DNA of 64,000 nucleotides from Cyrtodaria siliqua (lineage: Eukaryota > Mollusca > Bivalvia > Adapedonta > Hiatellidae): positions 1-64,000 of the forward strand of contig JAWPHD010005597.1 in the NCBI GenBank assembly GCA_037043455.1. The letters are read 5' to 3'. The notes beneath the pieces were generated by a model. The model did no database searches. It was not told the origin of the DNA and worked only from the letters and a program-made list of their open reading frames with translations. Each line of letters opens with the position of its first letter. Position 1 is the stretch's first letter. The position numbers were made by a program, and so were the translations under genes. Positions 1 through 11,524 of the stretch are shown piece after piece.

Positions 1-703
1 CATTGCAGTTCAAACAGTAAGACAGATTGAGACACACTGGCGATGTCCTATGATTTGATAATATAGCAGATTCTCATGAGAATAATAAAGGTCGAGATGA
101 ATTGGGTTTTACGTAGCACATCACAAACAGGTTATACGGTGCCAACAGGAATGACCATTTCAGACCCACTCTTCATTTACATAAACATATGCAGAATGGG
201 ACTAGAGCCGTCTCATACTGAAACAATACATGGATGATGATGATGAAAACCTGTAGCGAACATGGCAAAAATCAACATGAATTCGTGGAATGTTTCCCTT
301 GTTCTTGCCCGGGAACCACACGAGGCTGGGATTAAGGCATGGCCTTGTGCTTAACAATATAAAGGTTCAGATCGAAGAGAGTCTTTGAATGATTTAAACA
401 TATTTTATTGCCAATAATGTGTTAAAATACAGAATATTATCCACATATATACAACATAAATAGTATTATGACAAATGGGTCGGGTAACAAGTTCTACCAA
501 CATTAGTTTAAACCCTTCCCAGTATTCAGTAAAATATCTCTCTGTAAATAAAAGAACCGATTTAAGAAGACATGACAGCAGAAAGTAGCAACACAGGCAG
601 ATATCGCTATAGCAATAACACATCCTGAACATGCTGAAAGACATAATCTAAAAGAAGGTAGATGAATTATAGGTTATTTCTAGCCTCCATCCCTCTTTCC
701 TCA
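1..703. other. Gene-free left edge with one dispersed repeat
   Basis: No exon or domain is recognisable here. Positions about 100-345 resemble 43170-43395 in the same orientation: both share a stretch reading 'attgggtt..tacg', then 'aattcgtgga', then 'ttcttgcc.ggg' in the same order. This is probably an old dispersed repeat. The remaining open frames are short and low in coding character. Confidence 0.4.
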
Positions 704-705
704 CC

Positions 706-736
<31 letters not shown>

Positions 737-746
737 ACACACACAC
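704..746. repeat. Poly-C run followed by (AC)n microsatellite
   Basis: About 19 consecutive C residues run directly into about 12 AC dinucleotides. It is simple-sequence DNA; its length is likely to be variable and error-prone in assembly. Confidence 0.95.
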
Positions 747-814
747 CCAGAGAGAGAAATATGAAAAAGGAATCCGGGAATCTTGCCATACTCTTACTAT
801 CAAATATATTCATA

Positions 815-1020
815 CAGTTCTTTAACGTGCTCGGAGGATAGACCTCAAACGGGATCGCACGGTTTCATTCTTCCCCATTCGACAGACAAGGCTACAGGTA
901 GTGTCCAGAATAGACTGAAAAAGTAGTGCTAGTAAGGCCTGATCCCCATTATCCCCTGATTCAGAGTCAAAAGTGTTATCCACTTGGTCATTGTGGTCCC
1001 TTAATGACACAAAGTTTACA
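815..1020. repeat. Dispersed repeat, pair with 10150-10250
   Basis: Both sites read 'taacgtgct', then a variable AGG stretch, then 'gggat.g.acggt', then a segment with 'agtgtc'. The similarity is partial and old. The minus-strand open frame over it (822-1028) is taken to be repeat-derived and not a gene. Confidence 0.35.
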
Positions 1021-1870
1021 GTAAACATTAATATATGGTGTCATTTTCAAATAGATTTCCAGATAATGATTGTTCCAGTGACCCATTGCTTGTTTCGGAT
1101 GCACCTTAATGTCTACGGGTTTTTTCAACTAGTAAACTGCACGGACTTCCTTGTATGCTAATATACTAATAATGCAGGGGATTTAAATATATGCAAATAA
1201 TGTATATTAAAAGCTGTAACTTTATCAACATTCATCAGACCATAACGTATTAGAATGCTGTTGATGTGCGTCTACCTCTTACAATTGTTGGTTGACATAG
1301 AAATTTCTGGATTGGGTTTTCATTACAATTTCTGAATTGCTCTTAACACAAATAGCTCCCGTTATAATTCCACTGCATTCCACGCAAGTGATCATTTGAA
1401 TTGCCTTTTTAAGTGTATATTAGCTATTCCTATAATCAGCGTTTTTAGTTGTTTTATGTTTTGTTTATTTCCCCAAAACGTCAAGATATGCAATGTTTGC
1501 TCATTCTAATCTTTATCCGTATACATGCAAATAATAGACAACTTTGAAAACCTTCAAACACCTTATAATATAATAGCAATAAGAATTACATTTTAAACAT
1601 ATTCTCATTTTCAGAGATTTTCATTTAAATCGATAAATTTGATATATAGACCGAATTTCGTAATCTTTGATCCTTTGCGATTTTTTTCTGTAGCTTAGAG
1701 CATCCTAAGATTAGGGAAAATCAGCAATTGTTATGCTTTTTGTTACTATTTCGCCAAATTTCAAATGTATACATTTCATTCTGTTCAATTATTTTGTTTA
1801 TATACATGAACATAATAGACTACTTTCAAAACATTCAGCTATCTACTATTGCAATGATAATCATATATAA
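1021..1870. other. No gene seen; weak 300-bp self-similarity
   Basis: No exon recognised. The stretches near 1500-1600 and 1795-1870 share a diffuse pattern ('tatacatg.a.ataatagac.actttc/gaaaac.ttca'), which suggests an old tandem unit of about 300 bp. Confidence 0.3.
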
Positions 1871-1871
1871 A

Positions 1872-1990
1872 AGAGTATGATAATGGACCTTTGGAAACGG
1901 CCGAGCACGACACATACGAAATATTGCAGTCTCGGTTTGAATTGAGACTGTTCATGAGCGGTAGTGAAATATGCTAGCTACCGCTAACAA
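1872..1990 (-). repeat. Dispersed repeat Rep-A, inverted copy
   Basis: The reverse complement matches 25505-25632 over more than 100 bp, through the key words 'ccgctcatgaacagtctcaat', 'ccgagactgcaatatttcgta' and 'cggccgtttccaaa'. A shorter relative lies at 37497-37565. No coding potential. The superfamily is not identified. Confidence 0.65.
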
Positions 1991-2100
1991 TCTGTGAAAT
2001 ATGCTGGCTACGTACCGCTCACAATATAACACGAGTATTCCAGTTTTCAGCGATTATGTTTTCAATTTGCAACTTTTGACCAAAAATTCCTAGCCTTTGA

Positions 2101-2131
2101 TCATCATAGGGTCCATAGCCTGTCCGGTCAT
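2101..2131 (+). repeat. Rep-D fragment (distal end)
   Basis: 'tcatcatagggtccatagcc' and the following 'tgtccggtca' match the end of the longest Rep-D copy at 35738-35766. It is a detached end fragment. Confidence 0.6.
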
Positions 2132-2445
2132 CGCACAATGAAAGGGGAAAGCATAGTGGCGAACTGTAAATGGGTCCATCACCAAGTATGCAGTGCGTTG
2201 CAAAATGATAGAGTCATAACCTCTTTTGGTAAACCGTTTAACAAGTTTAACAAAGATAGTATGAACAACTTATATTCTTTATCCTAAAACAACTGGAAGC
2301 AATGATGACTCATTTGTTATTGGTAGACAAACTGCATTGGTATCGATGAAAACTAAATGTACAAAACACGAAGATGGCGTTTAAAAATGGTGGATATTAA
2401 TAAAGTCAACTGACGTATTAAAATCACAGCTGTGTATAAGAGTAA

Positions 2446-2591
2446 AAAGAAATATAAAAAGATCGGACAGGGAAAGTAGCATTCAAGGAGGACAGTCACC
2501 CACAAAACACAGAAACAAACACGCAAACAGACAAACAAGAAGGTAAAAGCAATACTAAATGCAAACGACATCACAAACACAAAAGGGTTGA
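2446..2591 (+). repeat. Rep-D fragment (proximal end)
   Basis: It starts with 'gatcggacaggg', passes 'agcattcaagga', 'cagtca', 'aaacaaacacgcaaacagac', and ends at 'aaaagggttgaca', exactly the order seen at 34215-34370 and 35228-35370. The minus-strand hydrophobic open frame here is a by-product of the repeat; a similar peptide appears in the 53.3-kb copy. Confidence 0.75.
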
Positions 2592-3035
2592 CAAAAGATT
2601 CAGAATAAAATAACTGGATTGCAATCGGAAATCATTATCTAAAACCTAAAAGACTATTTTCTGTGTATCTGTGCGACATATATTTAAAACATTGAACGCA
2701 ATATTTCGTCGTTTCGGAATCATGAAAAAATGAGATATAGGGTCCTGTAGAAACCACAGCGTCCGAACGCAATGGCATCGTAGGTCTGCACTGTACTGCA
2801 CATATCAAAATAAATCTCTAGTTTACAAATCATTTATAAAAAGCAAGGTATCAAGTGTATCCCACATATGAAAAGATACCACTGAAGACTTTATATCAAC
2901 TGAACGAATACATTGATGTCCATATATTTATGAATAGTTGATGTATATATATACACACTTTCTAGTTTGTATTACGTGTTTACTATCATCATGATTGTTT
3001 TTAGCTCTACTGGCCGAAGGACAAGTACGAACACC

Positions 3036-3350
3036 AGCCAGATTAGATCGGAGTTATGCCCTTGATCTTTTGAAATATGCTATATTTTGCCTCGTTAGCA
3101 CCTTCATATTTCATCCGATGTTTACCAAACTTAGCTAGATTGTTAATTGCAATAAAAGATCGCGTAAGTTCGAAAACTAGCTAGATCGGACCAGTAAAAC
3201 CGAAGTTGTGCCCTTAATTTTCTTAGATATGCTATAGTGTGCCTCGTTAACACGACTGGGCCTTTATTTTTCATACGAACATTTCCAAACTTGGCCAGAT
3301 TATTGATATAAAAGCTCGGAAAAGTTCGAAAACAGCAAGATCGTAACACC
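3036..3350. repeat. Degenerate tandem repeat, about 150 bp, two units
   Basis: The phrase 'gtt.tgccctt.at.tt' followed by 'atatgctata.t.tgcctcgtta' begins at 3054 and again at 3204 (period 150). Each unit also has 'aaact(t)agc/ggcc.agatt' and 'agttcgaaaac'. This kind of unit is common in bivalve intergenic DNA; no gene. Confidence 0.6.
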
Positions 3351-3402
3351 AGACTTTCGGACTATTTTGAAGATAAATACATGTAATATAATAAATTCTT
3401 AC

Positions 3403-3612
3403 TTAGACTTCCAGTTTCAGTAATAATAACAACTCCTTTGATAAGTGTCAGGTTTGGTAGCCAAAGTCTCCACCATGGTGGAGTAGTTCTAGAAGTTGCT
3501 GCGTTGTTTGTCCTACTACACGTGTTTAGGTCACCATCGTTTGCCAGGGTTGCAAACTTATGGTGGTATATGTTATCAATGTGTCTGGCATCACCGTTTA
3601 ATGCGACATCTC
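3403..3612 (-). CDS. Exon: N-terminal half of a fucolectin/FTP (F5/8 type C-like) domain
   Basis: One internal exon of a gene on the minus strand. It would encode part of a secreted or extracellular carbohydrate-binding module of the fucolectin-tachylectin-4-pentraxin-1 (FTP) group, a beta-jellyroll lectin fold. The 210-nt exon is bounded by a good acceptor (pyrimidine-rich, ending TTTTACAG) and donor (GTAAGA), both in phase 1. Visible motifs are DVALNGDA at the start, a DGDLNTCSR segment (usual 'DGn....C' loop), PPWWRLWLP (usual PWWRVDLG) and a following VVIITETG beta-strand. Only about 70 of the family's roughly 140 residues are present; the second half must lie in a further exon to the left, which I did not find in the window. 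Joined to the EGF exon at 11525-11683 the frame is kept. The ligand (fucose or other glycan) is unknown. The longer open frame that surrounds it is intron read-through. Confidence 0.72.
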
Positions 3613-4689
3613 CTGTAAAATAACAAAACTTAATGTTATATACGTACATCTGTGCAAACAAACGTAACAATATTCTTGAATGCAGCCATAGCAAAACTGA
3701 ATACATGAATTATATTTTACAACTAGTGTATTAAAATTGGTATGACTGGTGAAAGAATACAAAACACCGGCAGTGTTTTTAAGAACAATTTGTCCGCCAT
3801 CTTTAAAAAAAAAAGATCCAAAATGGATGTGATATGGTAAAGTGAAATTTTCCGAATGCATATTTTAGACATGTGCATTGTCAACCATACAGTACATGCA
3901 AGTAATTCAATTCCATTGATGTGAACATAATATCAGAAAGAATATTTATATGGCAGAAATTGTTTCCTTTATATCTGCCAAGTTTGATACAAGTTTACTC
4001 AATATTTATTTTTATTTTATATGAAACAAATTGGTTCATGTTTCGCGCGCAGTTTAAGCCAAAACTTGTTCATCATTTACAATGCTGACTGTACCTAAAT
4101 GAACGTTTCGCGGTAAATAAAATAACTTTTGTTTTATAACTGATCATCGACGGAACCCACGGTTGATTGATTACGTTATCACTCCATTCTTCACCCGTGG
4201 GTCTACTCGATAAAAAATCCTCTCAGTCATGAATAATTCTTGAGGCGAAATTAGTTTATCCGATTGACTCCGTCACAACTTTGTAATGGAACAGTCATCC
4301 AGTCAAGTTAGCCGTTGCTCAGGACTTCGGCTACAGAAACAACATGGCTTCGAAGGACTTCGCAAGTTCATGTTCTAAAGTTTAAATCGACAAACTGAAG
4401 CCTTACACTGAATCATTTATTGAAATAACATGATCTTTTCTATCAACTAGAACTGGTGGTAGAAAATGTTTGTGCTAACAAACAGGTCAGCCTCTAGAGT
4501 TGGCTAAACACGATAGTCTGTGTTATATGGACCATACTCATAATTTGCCACGAATGAAAGAACAGTTCCAGTATCTTAGTTCACTTGAAATACACAAATT
4601 GGCGTTGTTGACGAAAGTTGAGCAAACAGGATCGGAAAATATGTTTTTAAGATGTTAAACAGCGTGAGAATAATTTTAGACTTGAGCCA

Positions 4690-4885
4690 TTGGGTTCGAA
4701 GGGTTCGAATCACACTGGGAGTTCGACTTTTAAGTGAGGAAGTGTCGATTATTACGGATGACGGGAGGGGTACAGTACTGGTTCTACTCAGGAAAAGTGG
4801 GTGGTCTGCCTCAATCACAAAAAAAGAATTACATGTGTTGAATATGACGTAAAACACCATACAAACAAACAAACAAACAACCAAT
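4690..4885 (+). mobile_element. tRNA-derived SINE, 5'-truncated
   Basis: A B-box-like 'gggttcgaatcac' at about 4700 is followed by 'gggagttcgact', 'aagtgaggaagtgtcgatt', 'ggttctactcaggaaaagt' and a tail 'gacgtaaaacacca' ending in (CAAA)n. The same 5' body occurs at 45643-45745 with its A box present. This arrangement is that of a bivalve tRNA-head SINE; the 5' end is missing here. Confidence 0.75.
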
Positions 4886-4949
4886 CATTGTTATTCACTG
4901 ATTGTTAGTCAAACTTGAATAAAATTAATTGGAATTGGAATAAAAGCCA

Positions 4950-5062
4950 CACGCTAGCCGGAACTGATAATTATTACAAATAGCCAGAACTGATATTTAC
5001 TGCAAGCTAGCCAGAACTGATATTTACAACAAGCCTGCCAGAAAGGATATTTACTCTGGGTT
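4950..5062 (+). repeat. Tandem repeat, about 27 bp, four units
   Basis: The word 'gccagaactgatatttac' (with variants) recurs with starts of 'gaac/gaaa' at 4961, 4987, 5014 and 5041, giving a 26-27 bp period. Non-coding. Confidence 0.75.
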
Positions 5063-5389
5063 AATAGAAAGATAGTACCAAGAAAGCAATTTTTCTTGGA
5101 AAAAAGATCTAGTAGTCGATGAAAATTTCCAGTCTGTGTCACCCCGGGTAGCAATGACTACACATTGGTGTCGACACTTGTCGGGGAGACATGCTAAACA
5201 GAGCAATCTCTATAAGCAGATAACCTTAAATGACCTTCACACCTGTTTCAGGTTAAATTCATTTGCAAATTGTTAAACATTTAATATATATCAACAGTGG
5301 CGCTACATGATGTCTAAACGGAACCATGTCCTGAGATGCAGTAACTTTCTACTTCCTCTCGATACGGTATGCATACTTTGCGTTAAAGT

Positions 5390-5470
5390 GGAGGCTGCCA
5401 TGCTCCAGTGGATATTGCGGTAGACTAGACTTCCGGGATGACCCGGGTTCAAACCTTACTGGCATTTACA
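5390..5470 (+). ncRNA. tRNA-like/SINE head, weak
   Basis: 'cccgggttcaaacctt' at about 5442 is a good RNA polymerase III B box. The upstream A box ('tgctccagtggatat') is poor and no cloverleaf can be drawn. Probably a decayed SINE head. Confidence 0.3.
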
Positions 5471-5934
5471 TTCGGCTAAAGAAACTAACCCGCAAAAAAA
5501 CGGCAAAATTACACTTAAAAAACGTTTATTAAAACTCTAGCCAGATGTTCAGATCATATAATAATGTTTATTACATAACATGGCTTCTGGGTGTGAAATA
5601 AAGCCATGACCTATTTCTCGTAATACACTAGTGTATTGCAAGTGCAAATGAGGACCGAATCACTGTGTTTGTGTACAGTAAACTATTTAATCCCAATTGT
5701 TCGCATGGTATGTTATACGATACGATCAGACACCTTAAAGCTGTACAGTCCCTATTTTAACTGGTAATAACTCATGAATATGAATGAGTCACGTGTGAAG
5801 TAGTTTCAAATCGACGAACACCCCAAAAGTCGGTATATAAGAAGAAATCGATACGTAAAATTTCACAATTTTATTTAGCCTCCGTACAGGTAACATCGAT
5901 AAATATACGGCTCCAGAATATAAGTGATAACAAT

Positions 5935-6018
5935 ATAGTTGCCCGGAACGGGATTTGAACCACAGCCTTGCACTTGTAAGATATGAAAGATGTACGCTGA
6001 ACCTCTAGACCACTGCTA
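5935..6018 (-). ncRNA. tRNA-like sequence (pseudo-tRNA or SINE head)
   Basis: On the minus strand 'tagcagtggtctagaggttc' can act as an A box, and 'gtggttcaaatcccgttcc' as a B box about 50 nt later, with 'gggcaac' at the end. The acceptor and anticodon stems do not pair convincingly, so a working tRNA is unlikely. Confidence 0.45.
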
Positions 6019-6212
6019 TTTATTGGTATTTTGTAGCACTAACACTAAATAGGCATTACATAATAACAAGAGCGCGCACACAAACCCATCAAGCGCTAAA
6101 TAACAAGTCGAGATATCGTTGATTTGAGGCGAAGTATTAGTTTCATATTGATAAGATTATGTTAAGTTTTTTTGCCTCATAATATATGGTAGTTAGTATA
6201 CTATTTTCTCAA

Positions 6213-6288
6213 GTAGCGTTGTAGCTCAGTGGATAGAGCACAGGACTTGAAATCAGAAGGTCGTGTGCTCGAGCCCCGAAAGAAGTTA
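6213..6288 (+). ncRNA. tRNA-like sequence with both promoter boxes
   Basis: The A box is 'tagctcagtggatagagc' and the B box 'gtgctcgagcccc', correctly spaced. The loop reads CTTGAAA, which would give anticodon TGA (Ser), but only two of the five anticodon-stem pairs form and the acceptor stem is poor. Best read as a tRNA pseudogene or SINE head. Confidence 0.5.
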
Positions 6289-6839
6289 ACTTGTTTTGTC
6301 TGTAAAAAATACTGTTACCTGTGTATAGGTACGATGTGCACTGGTCGATGTATATACAGTAAATGATTTCCTGCGATATATTTGCTCGCTAATTATATAC
6401 CCGATTTCGACATGAGCTGGTGAACATGAAGTTACAAATAAAGACACGCCTACAAAGAAGAAATCGATTGATATAGGGACTCTGTAGATTTAAATATTTA
6501 TCCTTATTTGAAATCTTAATTTTTAAATTACATGTTAGTAACGTTAAATCTAGTTTAAGGTGTCGCGTTATTTGTAGGACGAACGCGTTACAACCGCGTA
6601 ACGTAGCTGACGTCATGACAAAAACAACACAACGTCATGATTTCTCTTACAAATTGTCGCCGTAAAAACGGTAAAATGACAACATTAAAGTGAAACTATC
6701 GCGTCGTATGTGTGTTATGTGATAAATAGAATCTTACATTCGTGAATGTGTATTATCGACTTTAGCAACCTCGTTGGATAAAAGGATAGGATACTCGGCA
6801 GAGCCTCCATCATTTTATCGAACTTGTTTATTAAAATCA

Positions 6840-7140
6840 ATAATACACAGTCACTCATGTAAGATCCTCTATATATGTGCCGATTAAAATTAAAGTTTCA
6901 TTCTCTGGTTCATGACATACTCGTAGTTGAATGTGCGTAAAATGAATTATGAGTTGGTAACTCTTAATTTGACGCTATAGTTTTGGGCTTTGTCTTGTTA
7001 AAGCCGTTTATATTCTGTCTATAGAGTTTGTATTCTCAAAATAGGTAAATTATAAATATATACCTCGTCGTCAGTAGGTTTAGAAACGTTGTACAAATGT
7101 TGTAAAATGTGGCTATTGTTGGCGGGATAGCTACTTTAAT
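6840..7140 (+). repeat. Dispersed repeat Rep-B, copy 1
   Basis: A unit of about 280 bp. It shares with 19230-19560, 42610-42880 and (inverted) 24170-24480 the ordered words 'gccgattaaaa', 'cgtaaaatgaattatgagttgg', 'gacgct.nagttttg', 'gttaaagccgtttata', 'cctcgtcgtcagt' and 'ggcgggata'. No open frame is conserved; the class is unknown (SINE or MITE). Confidence 0.7.
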
Positions 7141-7155
7141 CCTGAAAGTCGTTAA

Positions 7156-7524
7156 AGGGACACACGGCAATCTTTATTTATTTATTTTAAACTTGCGGAT
7201 GCGAGTTGGTTTTCCTACACTAATTGCATATTTATATTTCTTTATCTTTCCATTGATTTCAAACACCTGCTAGGGGCCTAGGAATTTTGCACGCCTATTT
7301 GCAATTCATTATTAATAATTATTTGTACAGCTCAAAGCAAATTGGTATTGCATATTACTTATTGCTGATTAAATTGTACCAAAAATATATGATATAATAA
7401 TGATGAAAACTTCAAACTGTATTACCTTATAATTAATTACCTACAAAACAGCCTGAACAGGTTAAAGTAATACTGAAATAATGAGGATATTTCAGTGTTT
7501 GATTCAAGATTGCCGAGTGTGCCT
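7156..7524. mobile_element. MITE with TTAA at the left end (family M1, copy 1)
   Basis: The ends are inverted: left AGGGACACACGGCAATCTT and right AAGATTGCCGAGTGTGCCT, 19 bp with one or two mismatches. TTAA precedes the left end, and TTCAA, a decayed form, follows the right. The interior shares 'agcaaattg..ttgcatattactta' and 'aaaaatatat' with the element at 8964-9546. It has no transposase, so it is non-autonomous. The TTAA target is typical of piggyBac-like elements; that assignment is inference. Confidence 0.6.
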
Positions 7525-7738
7525 TCAAATCCAATGATGAACAACTATGGACCCAGCTTGCACCCCCTTTAAATCCTGCAAAAACATTTGCTAGATTTGG
7601 AGGAGGGAGAATGGTGTACAGGTAGATCGTTTTTTTATTATTAACCACACTATTTATATTAATTTGTTTGCTCATAACTGTGGCTACATTTCAAATAAAT
7701 TAATATGAATTTTATGCATGTTTATAATAAATTATAAT

Positions 7739-7960
7739 ACATGAGTAGATGCCGTCTTTTTTTTTTATAATACATGAGTAGATGCCGTCTTTTTTTTTTC
7801 TTTTTTTTTTTTGTTATTTAATTTCAGGGGCTCGAAGCAGTGCAGATATATTCCAGATAGACCTCGGACCTCTGAAGGTGGATGATTTGGGACATTTTGT
7901 AGATTGCATGTCCGATACTTTACTGACTGAGCTAACAGACCAGAAATTTCTAATTGATTA
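7739..7960 (-). mobile_element. Probable tRNA-derived SINE with A-tail, minus strand
   Basis: Read on the minus strand, 'gttagctcagtcagtaaag' (about 7912-7930) is a clear tRNA-type A box. The body runs towards an A-rich tail seen on the plus strand as T-runs at 7757-7812. The segment 'taatacatgagtagatgccg' is duplicated in tandem (7738 and 7768) inside the tail region. The strong polypyrimidine plus CAG at 7828 mimics a splice acceptor on the plus strand but is explained by the tail. Confidence 0.5.
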
Positions 7961-8039
7961 TACAATGTACCATCTTCCCGTAGCAATTTGGAATAATATT
8001 ATTTGTGTCTGAATTTTATGGATTACAAATGTTAGCTGT

Positions 8040-8160
8040 CCTTCACGGATCGCTAACAAATGTAACACGATTAGAAAAATACGCGGTCGGATTAGGACTT
8101 GAACCTGTGATGATGCTGCATATGATCGATATCTACTTCATGCTTACCATGTGCCCCTTT
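8040..8160 (-). ncRNA. Weak tRNA-like sequence
   Basis: The minus strand has a good B box ('caggttcaagtcctaatcc') but only a poor A box about 50 nt upstream. Likely another SINE-head relic. Confidence 0.3.
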
Positions 8161-8261
8161 AAGTTTGGTTCATTATATTCATGATTCACGGAGGAAGTAT
8201 AAACGACTAAGCTTTGCTATTGTTATCAACTGTTCTTTAAGTATACTGTCAACAACCTGCT

Positions 8262-8312
8262 TTGTCATGCTGTCGTCCTTGAATGCTATTTTTCCTGTTC
8301 GATTTTTCCTTT
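8262..8312 (-). repeat. Rep-D relic
   Basis: 'ctgtcgtccttgaatgct' followed by 'tttcctgttcga' is the inverted proximal end of Rep-D (compare 53320-53350). Only about 50 bp survive. Confidence 0.55.
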
Positions 8313-8641
8313 TCATTGTATTGCGCCTTATTCTTCCCTTTAATTTACACATATGTTTCACGTATATTCAACATTTTGTTCAGGACTAAGTATTACTACA
8401 ACATAGCTATGTAACTACACTATAAGTATGTTGCTATAACGCATCTTATAATATGCTACAACCACAATTTGCATTTTAAATGTTTTAATTCTGCTGCATA
8501 CATCCACTGATTCGAAAAACTATGTTTTCTGCATTGTCTATTTAGTGGTGTTGAGTTAATATCCATATCAAGTCTATACATGTCAATGTCATCTAGGAAC
8601 GTTTCAACAATATACGCGTCAGGAACTTCTCGAGTAAACTG

Positions 8642-8876
8642 CTGGGCCCGGTTTTATGAAACAATTTACGACAATTTTGGTCGTAAGTTAATTTCTTAAA
8701 TTCATCACTTTGATTTACAATTCACACATAAACTCGATTTCATTTCATTTTCTCATACATTTGATATTTCTGCACATAATGCACACATAATTGTCTACAT
8801 TGAACGCTTAGGTGCAAAAACGTGAACAGTTTTAAAATTTGAGACAGCGTAAGATGATTAATAAAACGGGACCCTG
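8642..8876. mobile_element. MITE-like element with GGGCCC-type inverted ends
   Basis: The left end reads 'ctgggcccggttttatga' and the right end, reverse-complemented, 'cagggtcccgttttatta': 18-bp inverted termini with four mismatches enclosing an AT-rich 235-bp interior. No open frame. The target-site duplication is not clear. Confidence 0.5.
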
Positions 8877-8963
8877 GTGAGGTCTGAAATCTACAAATAC
8901 TTTATACAGGCATGTAAAGGTTTACTTTATTTATGTTCCTTGTATCATACATATGGCTATTAA

Positions 8964-9546
8964 AGAGACACAGAGCGTCGAAATTAGCATACCAAATTAA
9001 TAATACAACATCATTTGTTTTTAAACGTGTTTACACATATATTAGAAAAAAAATGTTTACATTTTTTCTTCGTAATTTCACCAAATAAAAAGTATGTTTG
9101 AAAAGTATAAATGGTATTATTACATAACGTAGTCAACCTTCAGTAGTAATATGCAAAAACAGTTCATTTTGAACTCTGACAAATTAAAAATTGATATTAT
9201 TGGTTGGAAAACAATGTTATTTATGGTCGCTATTTTGTCATATTTCCAATGCCTACACATATATTGTTTTGTATTCTTCTGTTTTGTTTGTGTGTTAAAG
9301 TGGGCCAATTATTATAAAAATAGCTTTAAGCAAATTGTTTTTGCATATTACTTACTGTTGATAATATTGCACTAAAAATATATCTAAATCTGTGTTAGAA
9401 TAAGGAGAACACATGACATCTCTAGATGACATCTCAAGATCTTATTTAATTATATGCAATGTTTAAAGTCAAAATGATACTGGATTAATAAATCGAGACG
9501 CATATTTTAATTCTTGATAAAAACTTCAAGATTGTCATGTGTCCTT
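8964..9546. mobile_element. MITE flanked by TTAA (family M1, copy 2)
   Basis: TTAA stands on both sides (8960-8963 and 9547-9550). The ends are loosely inverted (AGAGACACAGAGC against AAGGACACATGAC), like the 7156-7524 element, and the interior is shared around 9325-9385. It is 583 bp long with no transposase; the open frames inside are AT-rich noise. Two copies with the same target and end type make a TTAA-directed family the best reading. Confidence 0.6.
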
Positions 9547-9599
9547 TTAAATGCGTCCCTTTAAATGCCTCTGTTGATCTTGAGGCAGATCCCCTCCCC

Positions 9600-11460
9600 A
9601 GTAAACCGTATCAAAGATACAATTATGAAATGAATGTTTTATCCCCATTCCCACCACACATACACCCCGCACCCGATTTTTATACGATAGATTCAATGTG
9701 TTTCAGATAGAAATATTAGTATTTTGCCTTTTAAAAGTTGTATTTACATGGACGTACCAACTTCCTGACCTCCTCGGTCGTGTTTTTTTTGTTTGATATT
9801 AAAGCGGGATTTACAATAACCTACTTATAATTGCCATACAAATATGACACTTGTGAGGATCTCTCTTTAGTATTTATATATATCCCTTTAAGATTTTCTT
9901 AGCTTAAAGGAAAACAAGGCAATCCTTTAGTGATTATCAAGCATTCAATTTGCACCCCCGCAATTTATTAAATCAGTACCATATTTTGAATAAAAGGTAA
10001 TTAAATTCCGAGTTTTCTCAATATTTCATCATTATTTTATCATTATATTAATAATGATTTGTAAAATTGGTAAGTTATTTAGTAAACTACTAACCGGGAA
10101 ACAGCGACTAGCCTAGAATTTGTTAACCTATATATGTCTATCTAGCTTTTTAACGTGCTGAAAGGTTAGATGGGATTGTACGGTATATGCTCCCATTGCT
10201 GGCTAAAGGATAGTGTCTGGTTCCAGAACACTCCGACGAAAATCAGTGACGCCAAGTTTATCAAAAGGTTTAGAGAAATTCATCCTAGTTTTCGATTTAT
10301 TTGATTTTAATTTTGTAGGACACCACAACGCACAAACATGGGACACAAAACATACATTGACTTAAAAAAGAAATGTGTGTTGACTTTTCTTCCGTCTATG
10401 AGGCTGTTGTTTACTCTTTAACGGTGCTCCTGTTTTTACTGAGATAGTAAACAATGGACTCTTCGACTGTTACGCTGTTAGTGTATAATCCTAGACAACT
10501 GTACTCGTATTGTCCTTTTTCTCCACGGGTCTCCGTGTGAAATTAGATTCCTTCAAGTAGATCTCGTAAATGATGAAGTTTCAAACCCTATGGCTATGTT
10601 TTTAATTGTATGTCCAACTCCATACAGTTCTGTACTGCTTTCCAGAAGTAAGACACAATATGATGTAAGCTTTGCTGTTTTGCTTTTTTTTTTATAACTT
10701 CACAAGGTGTAACACGCCCATTGATTGTTGCATTGAGTTGTGTGTAAGTTAAAATTTAAATGCCATTTTGTCATTCATATCTAGACCCAAATTAAAAATG
10801 AATAACTTACATTCTCATCACAAATGATACATATGCTGCCAAAATATCCACAGAAAAATGTGGGTCATGTATCTTCTAAGAAAGAACTTGTCTCATGAAT
10901 GAATGCTCCTTTTAAAAAGATAAAAACTGAGATGCCATAATATTGTATTCATACACTCATTTCCATATTAGCAAAATAATAATAAATGCAGAACAAACAC
11001 AGGACGATCGAAATATGAATATTATAAACGCAAAATGAACAAAAATTGCTCTTTTTTTAAAACGCTGAACACCGAAAACGAACGCAACCACTGATATGCA
11101 GTTTTAAAAATGTAGAATGTTTCCACTAGTTGTTTAGTAGTTTGTCCATCATTATGGGGACTAGGTCATTTGCACTCTATAAATACAACCCCAAGTATTG
11201 ATTTAGCATTAGTTCAAGAACTAGACTGTATCTTATTATGTTATTATGTTATTATGTTACTTCTTGTGAACATAAACATAACGAAATTGTTATTAATATT
11301 CGATTTCGGCACTTGTATAGCTATTATATATATTAAATACATAATTTAGAGTAGAGCAACTCTTATGCCTGTTCATCACCATATATTAACCTTTGGGACA
11401 GAGAGACTTGTGCACTAATATAAAATACAATCTTGATTTGAACAAAAAAACAGTGGACTC
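9600..11460. other. No gene seen
   Basis: AT-rich DNA without recognisable exons. 9905-9930 ('TTAAAGGAAAACAAGGCAAT') resembles the left end of family M1, but no right partner was found. 10150-10250 matches 815-1020. A short (ATTATGTT)n run lies at 11236-11262. Confidence 0.4.
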
Positions 11461-11524
11461 AAATAATCTAAAATAAAAGATATTGAGTTTTAAAATGTAC
11501 TGGGTATATATTAAACAAACATAC

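Noticed and set aside
3362..3861. Longer minus-strand frames around the FTP exon as single-exon genes
   Set aside because: Homology starts exactly at the acceptor and stops at the donor; the extra residues are intron read-through.
6213..6288. Functional tRNA-Ser (TGA)
   Set aside because: Only two of five anticodon-stem pairs form and the acceptor stem is poor.
7813..8012. Plus-strand exon after a perfect polypyrimidine-CAG
   Set aside because: The T-runs are better explained as the A-tail of a minus-strand SINE whose A box lies inside the supposed exon.
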